The notes under the pieces: model-generated
The model's input: the letters and a program-made list of their open reading frames with translations, nothing else
The model's database searches: none
Told to the model about the DNA's origin: nothing
Part shown: positions 6,648 to 11,981 of the stretch, one piece after another
Position numbering within the stretch: position 1 is the first letter of the stretch
Layout: the number at the start of each line of letters is the position of its first letter
Assembly (NCBI GenBank): GCA_027035445.1
Contig: JALVUT010000043.1
Location: forward strand, 1 to 11,981
Direction of reading: 5' to 3'
DNA from: Thermococcus sp.
GTDB taxonomy: Archaea > Methanobacteriota_B > Thermococci > Thermococcales > Thermococcaceae
Length of the DNA stretch: 11,981 bases
Program-made: the position numbers and the translations under genes

Positions 6648-7902
6648 CCCAAAACGGTCTGGGTGTGGCCGAGAGTACAAAGATCAGAAGGGCAGTGAGT
6701 GCCAAGAGCAACCTTTTCTTGGATATCGGGCTTGCCTCATCCAGGGCTCCCGGATTGCCCATGACGCCCATCATCAGAACGAGGATCCCCCATATGGCCC
6801 ACCCAACCCAGAGGTAGCTCATGGCCAGCATGCCAAGTCCAAGGGCCACTGTGAAGTAGTAGTGCGCCTTCTCACCAAGAAACGCCCTGGCAATATGACC
6901 ACCATCCAGCTGGGCGGCCGGCACAAGGTTTAGAAAGGTCACAAGAATACCCACCCAGCCAGCTATCGCTACCGGATGAAGGAACACTGTGCTGTTCTGT
7001 GGAAACCTCACGAGGTACTTCTCCAGGAGAACAAAGAAGAGGTTCTCCCCGAACAGAACACTCTTGGTTGTAACTGGAATCGTAGCCTCAGGAACAGCTA
7101 CAGAGAGCCGTAACCCGATTATAGTCACGGGAATCGCAACCAGGAATCCTGCAATGGGACCACTAACACCCAGATCTATCGCAGCATTCCTGGTTGGTAG
7201 GGGCGATTTAACACGTATGATTGCACCGAGTGTGCCCAAGAAGTTCGGAAACGGAATAAAGTAAGGGAAGGTGGCCTTAACGTTATGGTATGCCGCGGCC
7301 ACCTTATGACCCATCTCATGAGTACCCAGTATGGCCATGAGGCTGACTGAGAACGCAACCGCATCCAGCCAAGGGTTTTTGACCCCAGGGAGATGGTACT
7401 GGTCAAGGAGCGCGATGTAGTTCACGGCCAGGTAGTAACCAGCAAGGAGGGTAGTTACTACCGTGGCCACCAGAAAAACAATGGGTAGCCAGCGGTTGTC
7501 CTTCTTGGTCTCCCTGGCTGGAAAAACAAAGAGAAGGGTCTTACCTCTGCGCTTTTTAAGTGCAACCCAGTACCCCAGTTTTTCCAGTTCTTCAAGAACC
7601 CGCTCAAAGTTCGGCTCAAGTATCTCGTGAACCTCATAAACAAACACGTTGCCCTCCCTCTCCAAGAGCTCCACATTGTAGAAGCTTTCGATCCTATCCA
7701 TGACCTCTGACGGGATGGCTGGAGGGGCGGTATGGAATGTAAGGGGCACGGGTTGGGAGGCCCCCTCTTCCACTTTTCCCGCGTATCCAACGAGCACCAT
7801 ATCTCCCCCGCACTTGGGACAGGCCTTCTCTAGTAAGGGCTCGTTTGAATCCACCACTTCCCTGTGGCCGCAGTTTATGCACTCATAAATTCCCCTGCCC
7901 AT
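6637..7902 (-). CDS. Site-2 protease (M50) with N-terminal zinc ribbon
   Basis: This 421-residue zinc metalloprotease should cut substrates within the membrane. An N-terminal zinc ribbon (C8-x2-C11 and C28-x2-C31) is followed by a small alpha/beta domain at about 60-130, whose composition resembles the linker of EGY1/cyanobacterial-type site-2 proteases. Membrane segments begin near residue 139. The catalytic HExxH is HEMGH at 195-199, and the third ligand is D333 in NLVPAAQLDGGH (325-336). Both active-site motifs are intact, so the protease should be active. GNREA-like sequence appears as TRNAA near 237-241. The ATG follows CAGGAG, 6 nt upstream. It lies 42 nt after the aconitase-X small subunit on the same strand and may be cotranscribed with it. 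The 3' end overlaps the HTH gene. Confidence 0.9.
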   Translation of the reverse strand: MGRGIYECINCGHREVVDSNEPLLEKACPKCGGDMVLVGYAGKVEEGASQPVPLTFHTAPPAIPSEVMDRIESFYNVELLEREGNVFVYEVHEILEPNFERVLEELEKLGYWVALKKRRGKTLLFVFPARETKKDNRWLPIVFLVATVVTTLLAGYYLAVNYIALLDQYHLPGVKNPWLDAVAFSVSLMAILGTHEMGHKVAAAYHNVKATFPYFIPFPNFLGTLGAIIRVKSPLPTRNAAIDLGVSGPIAGFLVAIPVTIIGLRLSVAVPEATIPVTTKSVLFGENLFFVLLEKYLVRFPQNSTVFLHPVAIAGWVGILVTFLNLVPAAQLDGGHIARAFLGEKAHYYFTVALGLGMLAMSYLWVGWAIWGILVLMMGVMGNPGALDEASPISKKRLLLALTALLIFVLSATPRPFWVSG

Positions 7903-7931
7903 TTTTATCTCCTGATACAGGAAAAGGTGGA

Positions 7932-7946
7932 AGGGTTAAAAACCCT
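7932..7946 (-). promoter_or_regulatory. Short palindrome AGGGTT-AAA-AACCCT at the aconitase-X/M50 junction
   Basis: A 6-bp stem with a 3-nt loop overlaps the stop codon of the small-subunit gene. On the minus strand it reads AGGGTTTTTAACCCT. It could be a TATA box for the M50 gene (TTTTTAA), though the implied transcript would start almost on the ribosome site, or a weak attenuating hairpin between the two genes. The palindrome is seen; the function is uncertain. Confidence 0.35.
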
Positions 7947-8346
7947 ACTCCCCAGAATTGAGAATTTCCACTTCCCCGGAGTCTCCGTTTACCTCGGCCA
8001 CTGCCCCGCTCTTGAGCTTTGAGACGTCTATACCATCCACCATCGGGATCCCGGCTATTATTGCCCCCGTTGCAACTATCGTTTCAGCCTCACCGACCAC
8101 CATCGCCTTCGGTGCTTTACCGTTCTTTCTGAGTGCGTAGATAACGTAAGAGCCAACGGTCGAGCCTTTTCCCCTTGGGAAGGCCAGTATTTTTCCAGCT
8201 ATGCTCTTGCCCTTTATATCGCTCTCCGCATCGATTACCACCCCTGTCTCGGGGTTGACACCACCGAGGAAGGACAGGGGCTTTTGAGAGACTATCAGCT
8301 CACCCCTCGCCTTTCCACCCACTATCTTCCTGCCCTTCAGTCTCAT
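7945..8346 (-). CDS. Phosphomevalonate dehydratase small subunit (aconitase X swivel domain, DUF126)
   Basis: This 133-residue protein is the small subunit of archaeal phosphomevalonate dehydratase, which turns mevalonate 5-phosphate into trans-anhydromevalonate phosphate in the archaeal mevalonate pathway to isopentenyl phosphate. Family hallmarks are visible: the N-terminal GRKIVGGKARGE, SFLGGVNPETG (25-35), and FPRGKGSTVGSYVIY (56-70), whose Ser62 matches the conserved serine proposed as active-site residue in aconitase-X enzymes. GxxAGIPMVDGI follows near 95-105. The length is normal for the family. The ATG follows GAGGTGGG, and the gene starts 9 nt after the large subunit's stop, the usual operon arrangement for the heterodimer. 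The family also includes cis-3-hydroxyproline dehydratases, but in this archaeal setting the mevalonate role is far more likely. Confidence 0.9.
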   Translation of the reverse strand: MRLKGRKIVGGKARGELIVSQKPLSFLGGVNPETGVVIDAESDIKGKSIAGKILAFPRGKGSTVGSYVIYALRKNGKAPKAMVVGEAETIVATGAIIAGIPMVDGIDVSKLKSGAVAEVNGDSGEVEILNSGE

Positions 8347-8355
8347 AATCCCACC

Positions 8356-9516
8356 TCATGGAGCCTCCATTATCAGGTTTCCGGCATCGTCAAGCCTCAC
8401 ACTGAAACCAAAGGAGCGAAAGTAGAACGCGCTCTTCCCGCTGTTGGTCGCTATTCCCCTGTACCACCCCTTTATGGGGGAGACCACAAAGCAGGAGTCC
8501 GCTATAATCCTGCCGTTGTAGCGCTCTATTGTCTCCGTGTAGCCGAGCGCGTCTGCCAGTGCCTTGACGGCTCTGCTCGCCGTTATGAAGAGAGGTAACT
8601 TAAGCGGTCTTCTACGAGTTCTAAGGATATCCACAATCTCTTTTATTTCCCGGAGGGAGGCATGGGGACAGCCGACGAGAATCATGTCAATATCATCCCA
8701 ATCGTCACTGAAGGCTTCCTTGACAGCCTCTATATCGGAGTCCTCAACGCTTACGGTCTCCAGCCTATCCACTATCGCTCCCCTGTACTCGGGGGTTTCA
8801 CCTTCGACGTGGTAAAGGGCTACCGAGCCACTCGCTGCCATTGCAGCCCCCATTTCCTTGAGGAACTCGGTCTTTTCCGGTTTTATGCCCCTGAGGTAAG
8901 GCACGTCATTGCCGAGGGCTCTCCCGAGGTGGTAGCCAAGAGCCGCATAGTCAACGAAGGTCTTGACCTCTGCCTGGACATCAACTACAACGGTAGCCCT
9001 CCTCCTCTCGTCGAGATGGAGGCCGTAGTTTGGAGTCTTACCGACTATCGCGGCGGCAAGGCTTGAAGGACCCCCTTCTCGATTTGTTCTCGCCCCGATT
9101 ATCGAGTTGGCAAAACTCACCGCGGAGCTCTCACTCCACGCTATGTGGTCTCCGAACTTCGGCAGGTTGGCACCGTAGTAGGGGGTACAGGTTGAAGTCA
9201 TCTCAATGCCCATCTCGCGGTAGAGGTTGAGAACCTCAGCCTGCTTCTCCATGAACTCGTCGTCCCCTATTCCCGCGGGGTTGAGCGTCGTGTATACCGA
9301 GACCCTAGCTCCTGCCTTCACGAAATCCCGTAAAAATTCCATACCTGCGTCGCCTATGTTCTTGTAGGAAACGCCGGCAACCTGTGCGCTCTTGATGGGT
9401 ATAAGCCGGTCGGCATCATAAATTTCACCCAGGGATACAAGGATCTCCATGGCCTTCTGGCGTGCATACCCGTACTCACCCGCAAGAGCAAGCTCCTCTT
9501 CCTTCGTGAGGTACAT
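8356..9516 (-). CDS. Phosphomevalonate dehydratase large subunit (aconitase X catalytic domain)
   Basis: This 386-residue catalytic subunit carries the iron-sulfur cluster and works with the small subunit encoded next to it. Visible family motifs are MYLTKEEELALAGEYG at the N-terminus, RLIPIKSAQVAGVSYKNIGD, STCTPYYG, WSESSAVSFANSIIGARTNR and the end region SGKSAFYFRSFG. The protein has exactly three cysteines, C110, C283 (VGCPH) and C342 (ADSCFV), matching the three-cysteine ligation of an aconitase-type cluster. A start further upstream (GTG/ATG at 9564/9561, after GGTGAG) would add 15 or 16 residues. The ATG at 9516 is chosen because family members begin with MYLT and GGTGGTGAG precedes it. 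The large subunit is the first gene of the run large, small, M50. Confidence 0.9.
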   Translation of the reverse strand: MYLTKEEELALAGEYGYARQKAMEILVSLGEIYDADRLIPIKSAQVAGVSYKNIGDAGMEFLRDFVKAGARVSVYTTLNPAGIGDDEFMEKQAEVLNLYREMGIEMTSTCTPYYGANLPKFGDHIAWSESSAVSFANSIIGARTNREGGPSSLAAAIVGKTPNYGLHLDERRRATVVVDVQAEVKTFVDYAALGYHLGRALGNDVPYLRGIKPEKTEFLKEMGAAMAASGSVALYHVEGETPEYRGAIVDRLETVSVEDSDIEAVKEAFSDDWDDIDMILVGCPHASLREIKEIVDILRTRRRPLKLPLFITASRAVKALADALGYTETIERYNGRIIADSCFVVSPIKGWYRGIATNSGKSAFYFRSFGFSVRLDDAGNLIMEAP

Positions 9517-9542
9517 CTCACCACCGTTGAAGATGGGCTCTC

Positions 9543-9556
9543 CATTTTTTAAAGGT
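9543..9556 (-). promoter_or_regulatory. Possible TATA box of the aconitase-X operon
   Basis: On the minus strand the sequence is AACCTTTAAAAAAT, a BRE-like AACC followed by TTTAAAAA. Used as a TATA box it would place the transcript start only a few bases before the ATG at 9516, implying a nearly leaderless message. The palindromic TTTATAAA at 9686-9693, further upstream, is an alternative that would give a leader of more than 100 nt. Confidence 0.35.
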
Positions 9557-9636
9557 TTCATCACTCACCGATTGCATGAACAGAAAAGTCGCCATACAGG
9601 AAGTCGTAGACGATTATTATCCCGGTTCCCGTTAAC

Positions 9637-9654
9637 AACCCCCTTAGAGGGGTT
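9637..9654. repeat. Small stem-loop AACCCC-CTTAGA-GGGGTT in the aconitase-X/tRNA gap
   Basis: AACCCC (9637-9642) pairs with GGGGTT (9649-9654) across a 6-nt loop. It lies in the 208-nt divergent gap between the aconitase-X large subunit and the initiator tRNA, where no gene is seen. If the aconitase-X message starts at the upstream TTTATAAA, this hairpin would fall in its leader. Confidence 0.35.
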
Positions 9655-9679
9655 ATACCTTCTGGATACGCAACAGGCC

Positions 9680-9693
9680 GCAAGATTTATAAA
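9680..9693 (+). promoter_or_regulatory. BRE/TATA promoter of initiator tRNA
   Basis: GCAAGATTTATAAA has a BRE-like GCAAGA followed by TTTATAAA (9686-9693). The expected transcript start is near 9717, about 8 nt before the mature 5' end of the tRNA at 9725. The TATA core is a perfect palindrome, so it may also work towards the aconitase-X operon. Confidence 0.65.
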
Positions 9694-9724
9694 CCCTCTC
9701 TGGTTCACTAACTACAGGTCAAGC

Positions 9725-9799
9725 AGCGGGGTAGGGCAGCTAGGAGTGCCCGCCGGGCTCATAACCCGGAGGTCCGAGGTTCAAATCCTCGCCCCGCTA
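9725..9799 (+). tRNA. Initiator tRNA-Met (CAT anticodon)
   Basis: The 75-nt sequence folds as a full cloverleaf. The acceptor stem is AGCGGGG (9725-9731) with CCCCGCT (9792-9798) and discriminator A at 9799. The D stem is GGGC/GCCC, the anticodon stem is CCGGG/CCCGG (9753-9757/9765-9769) with loop CTCATAA, and the T stem is CGAGG/CCTCG with loop TTCAAAT. Two features mark it as initiator rather than elongator: the A1-U72 end pair after the archaeal AGCGGG start, and the run of three G-C pairs at the base of the anticodon loop. There is no intron in the anticodon loop. CCA is not encoded; the next bases are TGG. Confidence 0.95.
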
Positions 9800-9811
9800 T
9801 GGTGGACGTTC

Positions 9812-9827
9812 TGTTTCATTTTCTCTT
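9812..9827 (+). terminator. T-rich terminator candidate after initiator tRNA
   Basis: A pyrimidine-rich stretch with T-runs (TGTTTCATTTTCTCTT) begins 13 nt after the tRNA. Archaeal RNA polymerase terminates efficiently on T-runs without a hairpin, so this is a reasonable stop for the tRNA transcript. No other plus-strand gene follows until rps15. Confidence 0.45.
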
Positions 9828-9878
9828 AAATTCTTATTATTTTGAGTTGATACTCCAACAGCACTCAAATAACTTGTT

Positions 9879-10321
9879 CTATTTTCTTGGAATACTAAAC
9901 CCAATCTCACGAATGTATCTATAGCTGATAATGGTACCACTCCCCTTACTGTCAAAGAACCCCTATCTCGGAGCCAGACCTACCTCCTTCAGTGCCTCTG
10001 CAAACACTCTGTCTACCGCTTTCAGTTTGACGCTGTAGCGGCAATCTCCTATCTCTGTTACCGAAGCGTCTCCAAAATAAGCTCCGATAATATATACCAG
10101 CGCTGGAGAAGGGCTGAGCTTGACCCTCTTCGTTCTGTTGAACGTGTTGTGTTTCCCTCTGCACCAGCGGAGGACTGTAGCTTTGGAGACCTTTTACGTT
10201 GAAGTCCTCCCCAATCCTCTCCGAGATCTCCAAGTGGTCCAGTCCACCATTCCGGAGCTCCACGGATCTCCTCCGGGTTTCCTCAATCTCCCCCTGTAGA
10301 TAGTCTCCTAGAGATTCGCAT
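9879..10321 (-). pseudogene. Decayed LAGLIDADG homing endonuclease with N-terminal HTH
   Basis: Three pieces in two reading frames make up the remnant of a free-standing homing endonuclease. Piece one (to about 10196) has LDHLEISERIGEDFNV, half of a helix-turn-helix. A frame change at the A4 run 10192-10195 leads into VSKATVLRWCRGK, completing the HTH, then SPALVYIIGAYFGDASV, a recognisable LAGLIDADG helix, and YSVKLKAVDRVFAEALKEVG. An in-frame TAG (9963-9965) follows, and the same frame resumes with GFFDSKGSG, like the second LAGLIDADG helix, and YIREIGFSIPRK, like the usual C-terminal motif, before another TAG at 9879. The gap between the two helices is far shorter than in intact enzymes, so sequence is also deleted. 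The only nearby ATG (10321) is in another frame. A 103-residue reading frame at 9952-10263 is an artefact of the frame change. Confidence 0.75.
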
Positions 10322-10383
10322 GGTAACTATTTAATATCATCTTTTAAAAACTTTTTTGAAGAGTAACAATGGGAACTTTCCGG

Positions 10384-10399
10384 GCAAACCTTTTTAAAT
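10384..10399 (+). promoter_or_regulatory. BRE/TATA promoter of rps15-GAN operon
   Basis: GCAAACC (BRE) followed by TTTTTAAAT (10391-10399) matches a strong Thermococcales promoter. Transcription should start near 10424, giving a GC-rich leader of about 43 nt before the rps15 ATG. Confidence 0.7.
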
Positions 10400-10466
10400 C
10401 CCTCCTCAATTCCCTACGCGAAGGGGCGGCTGGCGGGAGCTGGCCGTCACCGGGAGGTGTTATGAT

Positions 10467-10922
10467 ATGGCAAGGATACACGCGAGAAAGAGAGGGAAGT
10501 CAGGTTCAACAAAGCCACCCAGAACCGCCCCGCCAACCTGGGTTGAGTACACGGCGGAGGAGGCCGAGGGGCTCGTTATCAAGCTCAGGAAGGAAGGCTA
10601 CAGCGCGGCCATGATAGGGACGATCCTCAGGGACCAGTACGGAATCCCGAGTGTTAGGCTGATAACCGGCAAGAGGATAACCAAAATCCTTGAGGAGAAC
10701 AGTCTAGCCCCGGATATCCCCGAGGACCTTATGTCCCTTATCAGGAAGGCCGTTAAACTCAGGAAACACCTGGAAATACATCCAAGAGACAAACACTCAA
10801 GGCGCGGCCTTCAGCTTACGGAGAGCAAGATCAGAAGGCTGGTCAAGTACTACAGGAGAACCGGTAAGCTCCCTGTGAAGTGGCGCTACGATCCGGAGCA
10901 GGCAAAGCTCTTGGTTCGCTGA
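10467..10922 (+). CDS. rps15: 30S ribosomal protein S15
   Basis: This 151-residue archaeal/eukaryotic-type S15 (eS13 in yeast nomenclature) is a primary binder of 16S rRNA in the central domain of the small subunit. The N-terminus [17 protein letters not shown], the [19 protein letters not shown] region, [14 protein letters not shown], and the core RNA-binding part with [22 protein letters not shown] are all diagnostic. The length equals that usual for archaeal S15. The ATG follows GGGAGGTG (10452-10459) by 7 nt. A strong promoter precedes it, and the GAN nuclease gene begins 28 nt after its stop, the gene order known from Thermococcales. Nothing looks unusual. Confidence 0.97.
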   Translation: MARIHARKRGKSGSTKPPRTAPPTWVEYTAEEAEGLVIKLRKEGYSAAMIGTILRDQYGIPSVRLITGKRITKILEENSLAPDIPEDLMSLIRKAVKLRKHLEIHPRDKHSRRGLQLTESKIRRLVKYYRRTGKLPVKWRYDPEQAKLLVR

Positions 10923-10950
10923 GCCCTCTCCTTTCTTATAGGGTGATAAA

Positions 10951-11981
10951 ATGGACAAAGGCGCTTTCTTAGAGAAGGCCCGCGAGGGAGCAGAACTAAT
11001 CAAGATGCACGTTGAGTTAGGACACACCATCAGGATGATCTCACATCGCGATGCGGACGGTATAACTGCGGGTGCGATTCTGGCCAAGGCTATAACCCGG
11101 GAGGGAGGGGCTTTTCAGCTCAGTATAGTGAGGCAGATAAGTGAGGACCTTATCCGAGAACTTGCACGTGAAAAGCATCGAGTCTACGTTTTCAGCGACC
11201 TGGGCAGCGGGGCGATGGAGTGGATAGAGTCGTACCTAAGTGAGGCTACGGTTGTAGTCGCCGATCATCATCCTCCCGAGAGGGAAGGATTCACCACAGA
11301 ATCACATCTGCTTGTAAATCCAGTCCCCTTCGGAGCAAACAGTGTCCGTGATCTCAGCGGCTCAGGGGTCGCGTACTTCGTTGCCAGGGAAATAAACGAT
11401 AAAAACAGGGATCTTGCGTACGTGGCCATCGTAGGTGTCGTGGGGGACATGCAGGAGATAGACGGGACGTTTCACGGGATGAACCTTGATATTATCGAGG
11501 ACGGCAGGGAAGTGGGGGTTCTGGAGGTCAGAAAAGAGCTTCGTCTATTCGGCAGGGAGAGCCGCCCCCTGAGACAGATGTTCGCCTATGCAAGCAACCC
11601 GGAGATACCTGGAATAACCGGAGACGAGAGGAACGCGATTCAATGGCTCCGATCCAAGGGATTTGACCCCGATGTCCACTACTGGCAGCTCCGTGAGGAG
11701 GAGAAGAGGAAGCTTCACGATGCCCTCGTAATTCAGATGATAAAACACAGCGCGCCCAAGGAGGCTATAGACCGTCTCATCGGAGATGTGGTCATAAGCC
11801 CACTTTATCCCGAGGGAGACGTGAGACACGAGGCCAGGGAGTTCTCCACGCTGCTGAACGCCACGGGGAGACTTAACGCCGGAACGCTGGGCGTTGCAAT
11901 ATGCCTTGGAGACGAGGAAGCCTACAAGAGGGCCAGAAAGATGCTCGATGACTACAAGAGGGAGCAGGTCGAGACCAGAAG
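10951..11981 (+). CDS. recJ: GAN/RecJ-like DHH single-strand exonuclease, 5' part (cut by window edge)
   Basis: These 343 residues are the N-terminal part of the archaeal RecJ homologue GAN, a Mn-dependent single-strand exonuclease that binds GINS and the CMG helicase and is related to eukaryotic Cdc45. DHH-family motifs are intact: motif I SHRDADG (31-37, D34 and D36), motif II FSDLG (D83), motif III DHHPP (105-109) and a later VVGDMQE motif IV. The catalytic centre is therefore complete and the protein should be an active nuclease. The C-terminal DHHA1-type region begins near the window end ([15 protein letters not shown]). The ATG follows GGGTGAT (10941-10947). The 28-nt gap after rps15 suggests cotranscription from the rps15 promoter. 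Confidence 0.9.
   Translation, partial: MDKGAFLEKAREGAELIKMHVELGHTIRMISHRDADGITAGAILAKAITREGGAFQLSIVRQISEDLIRELAREKHRVYVFSDLGSGAMEWIESYLSEATVVVADHHPPEREGFTTESHLLVNPVPFGANSVRDLSGSGVAYFVAREINDKNRDLAYVAIVGVVGDMQEIDGTFHGMNLDIIEDGREVGVLEVRKELRLFGRESRPLRQMFAYASNPEIPGITGDERNAIQWLRSKGFDPDVHYWQLREEEKRKLHDALVIQMIKHSAPKEAIDRLIGDVVISPLYPEGDVRHEAREFSTLLNATGRLNAGTLGVAICLGDEEAYKRARKMLDDYKREQVETR

Noticed and set aside
8662..9066. 134-residue plus-strand frame opposite the aconitase-X large subunit
   Set aside because: It is the antisense shadow of a strongly conserved enzyme gene.
9725..9799. tRNA-linked attachment site with flanking partial tRNA copy
   Set aside because: No second copy of the tRNA 3' end was found in the window and no integrase gene is present.
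9952..10263. 103-residue minus-strand open reading frame as a separate gene
   Set aside because: It joins half of an HTH to an out-of-frame readthrough; the +1 frame restores recognisable homing-endonuclease sequence, so it is part of the pseudogene.
1..11981. CRISPR array, insertion sequence or prophage
   Set aside because: No regularly spaced direct repeats, no transposase with terminal repeats, and no integrase or phage structural gene were seen.

Overview
The window is chromosomal DNA from a hyperthermophilic euryarchaeon, almost certainly of the order Thermococcales. The evidence is archaeal release factor aRF1, archaeal-type ribosomal protein S15 followed by a RecJ-like GAN nuclease, an archaeal initiator tRNA, class III signal-peptide pilins, two-subunit aconitase-X phosphomevalonate dehydratase, BRE/TATA promoters and GGTG-type Shine-Dalgarno sites. 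It holds eleven intact protein genes, two truncated at the window edges, one tRNA and one pseudogene.

Layout. 1-112 (-) is the start of prf1 (aRF1). 185-994 (-) is a two-gene operon, a HEAT-repeat protein then a BofA-like membrane protein. 1139-5551 (+) is a visibly AT-richer pair of abutting multi-membrane GT-C glycosyltransferase-like proteins, each with a large sequon-rich C-terminal ectodomain; a perfect 12-bp inverted repeat flanks the first start codon. 5543-5966 (-) holds two very small class III signal-peptide (type IV pilin-like) proteins, one of 57 aa and one of 61 aa. They diverge from a helix-turn-helix protein at 6084-6647 (+) across what looks like one bidirectional TATA element. 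6637-9516 (-) is a run of aconitase-X large subunit, small subunit and a zinc-ribbon M50 site-2 protease. 9725-9799 (+) is the initiator tRNA-Met. 9879-10321 (-) is a decayed LAGLIDADG homing endonuclease. 10467-11981 (+) is rps15 followed by the 5' part of the GAN/RecJ DHH exonuclease.

How the genes may work together. The core genes serve translation (aRF1, initiator tRNA, S15), replication and repair (GAN) and isoprenoid precursor synthesis (phosphomevalonate dehydratase). The accessory middle is a cell-surface block: glycosyltransferases, mini-pilins and a divergent candidate regulator. Two proteins related to the bacterial sporulation module of regulated intramembrane proteolysis, a BofA-like protein and an M50 protease, lie about 6 kb apart. 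A functional link between them is only an inference.

The least conventional observations are the 12-bp inverted repeat around a TTG start, the twin mini-pilins with a shared divergent promoter, the HTH protein whose N-terminal part looks like a duplicated dodecin-like unit, and the homing-endonuclease remnant between the initiator tRNA and rps15.
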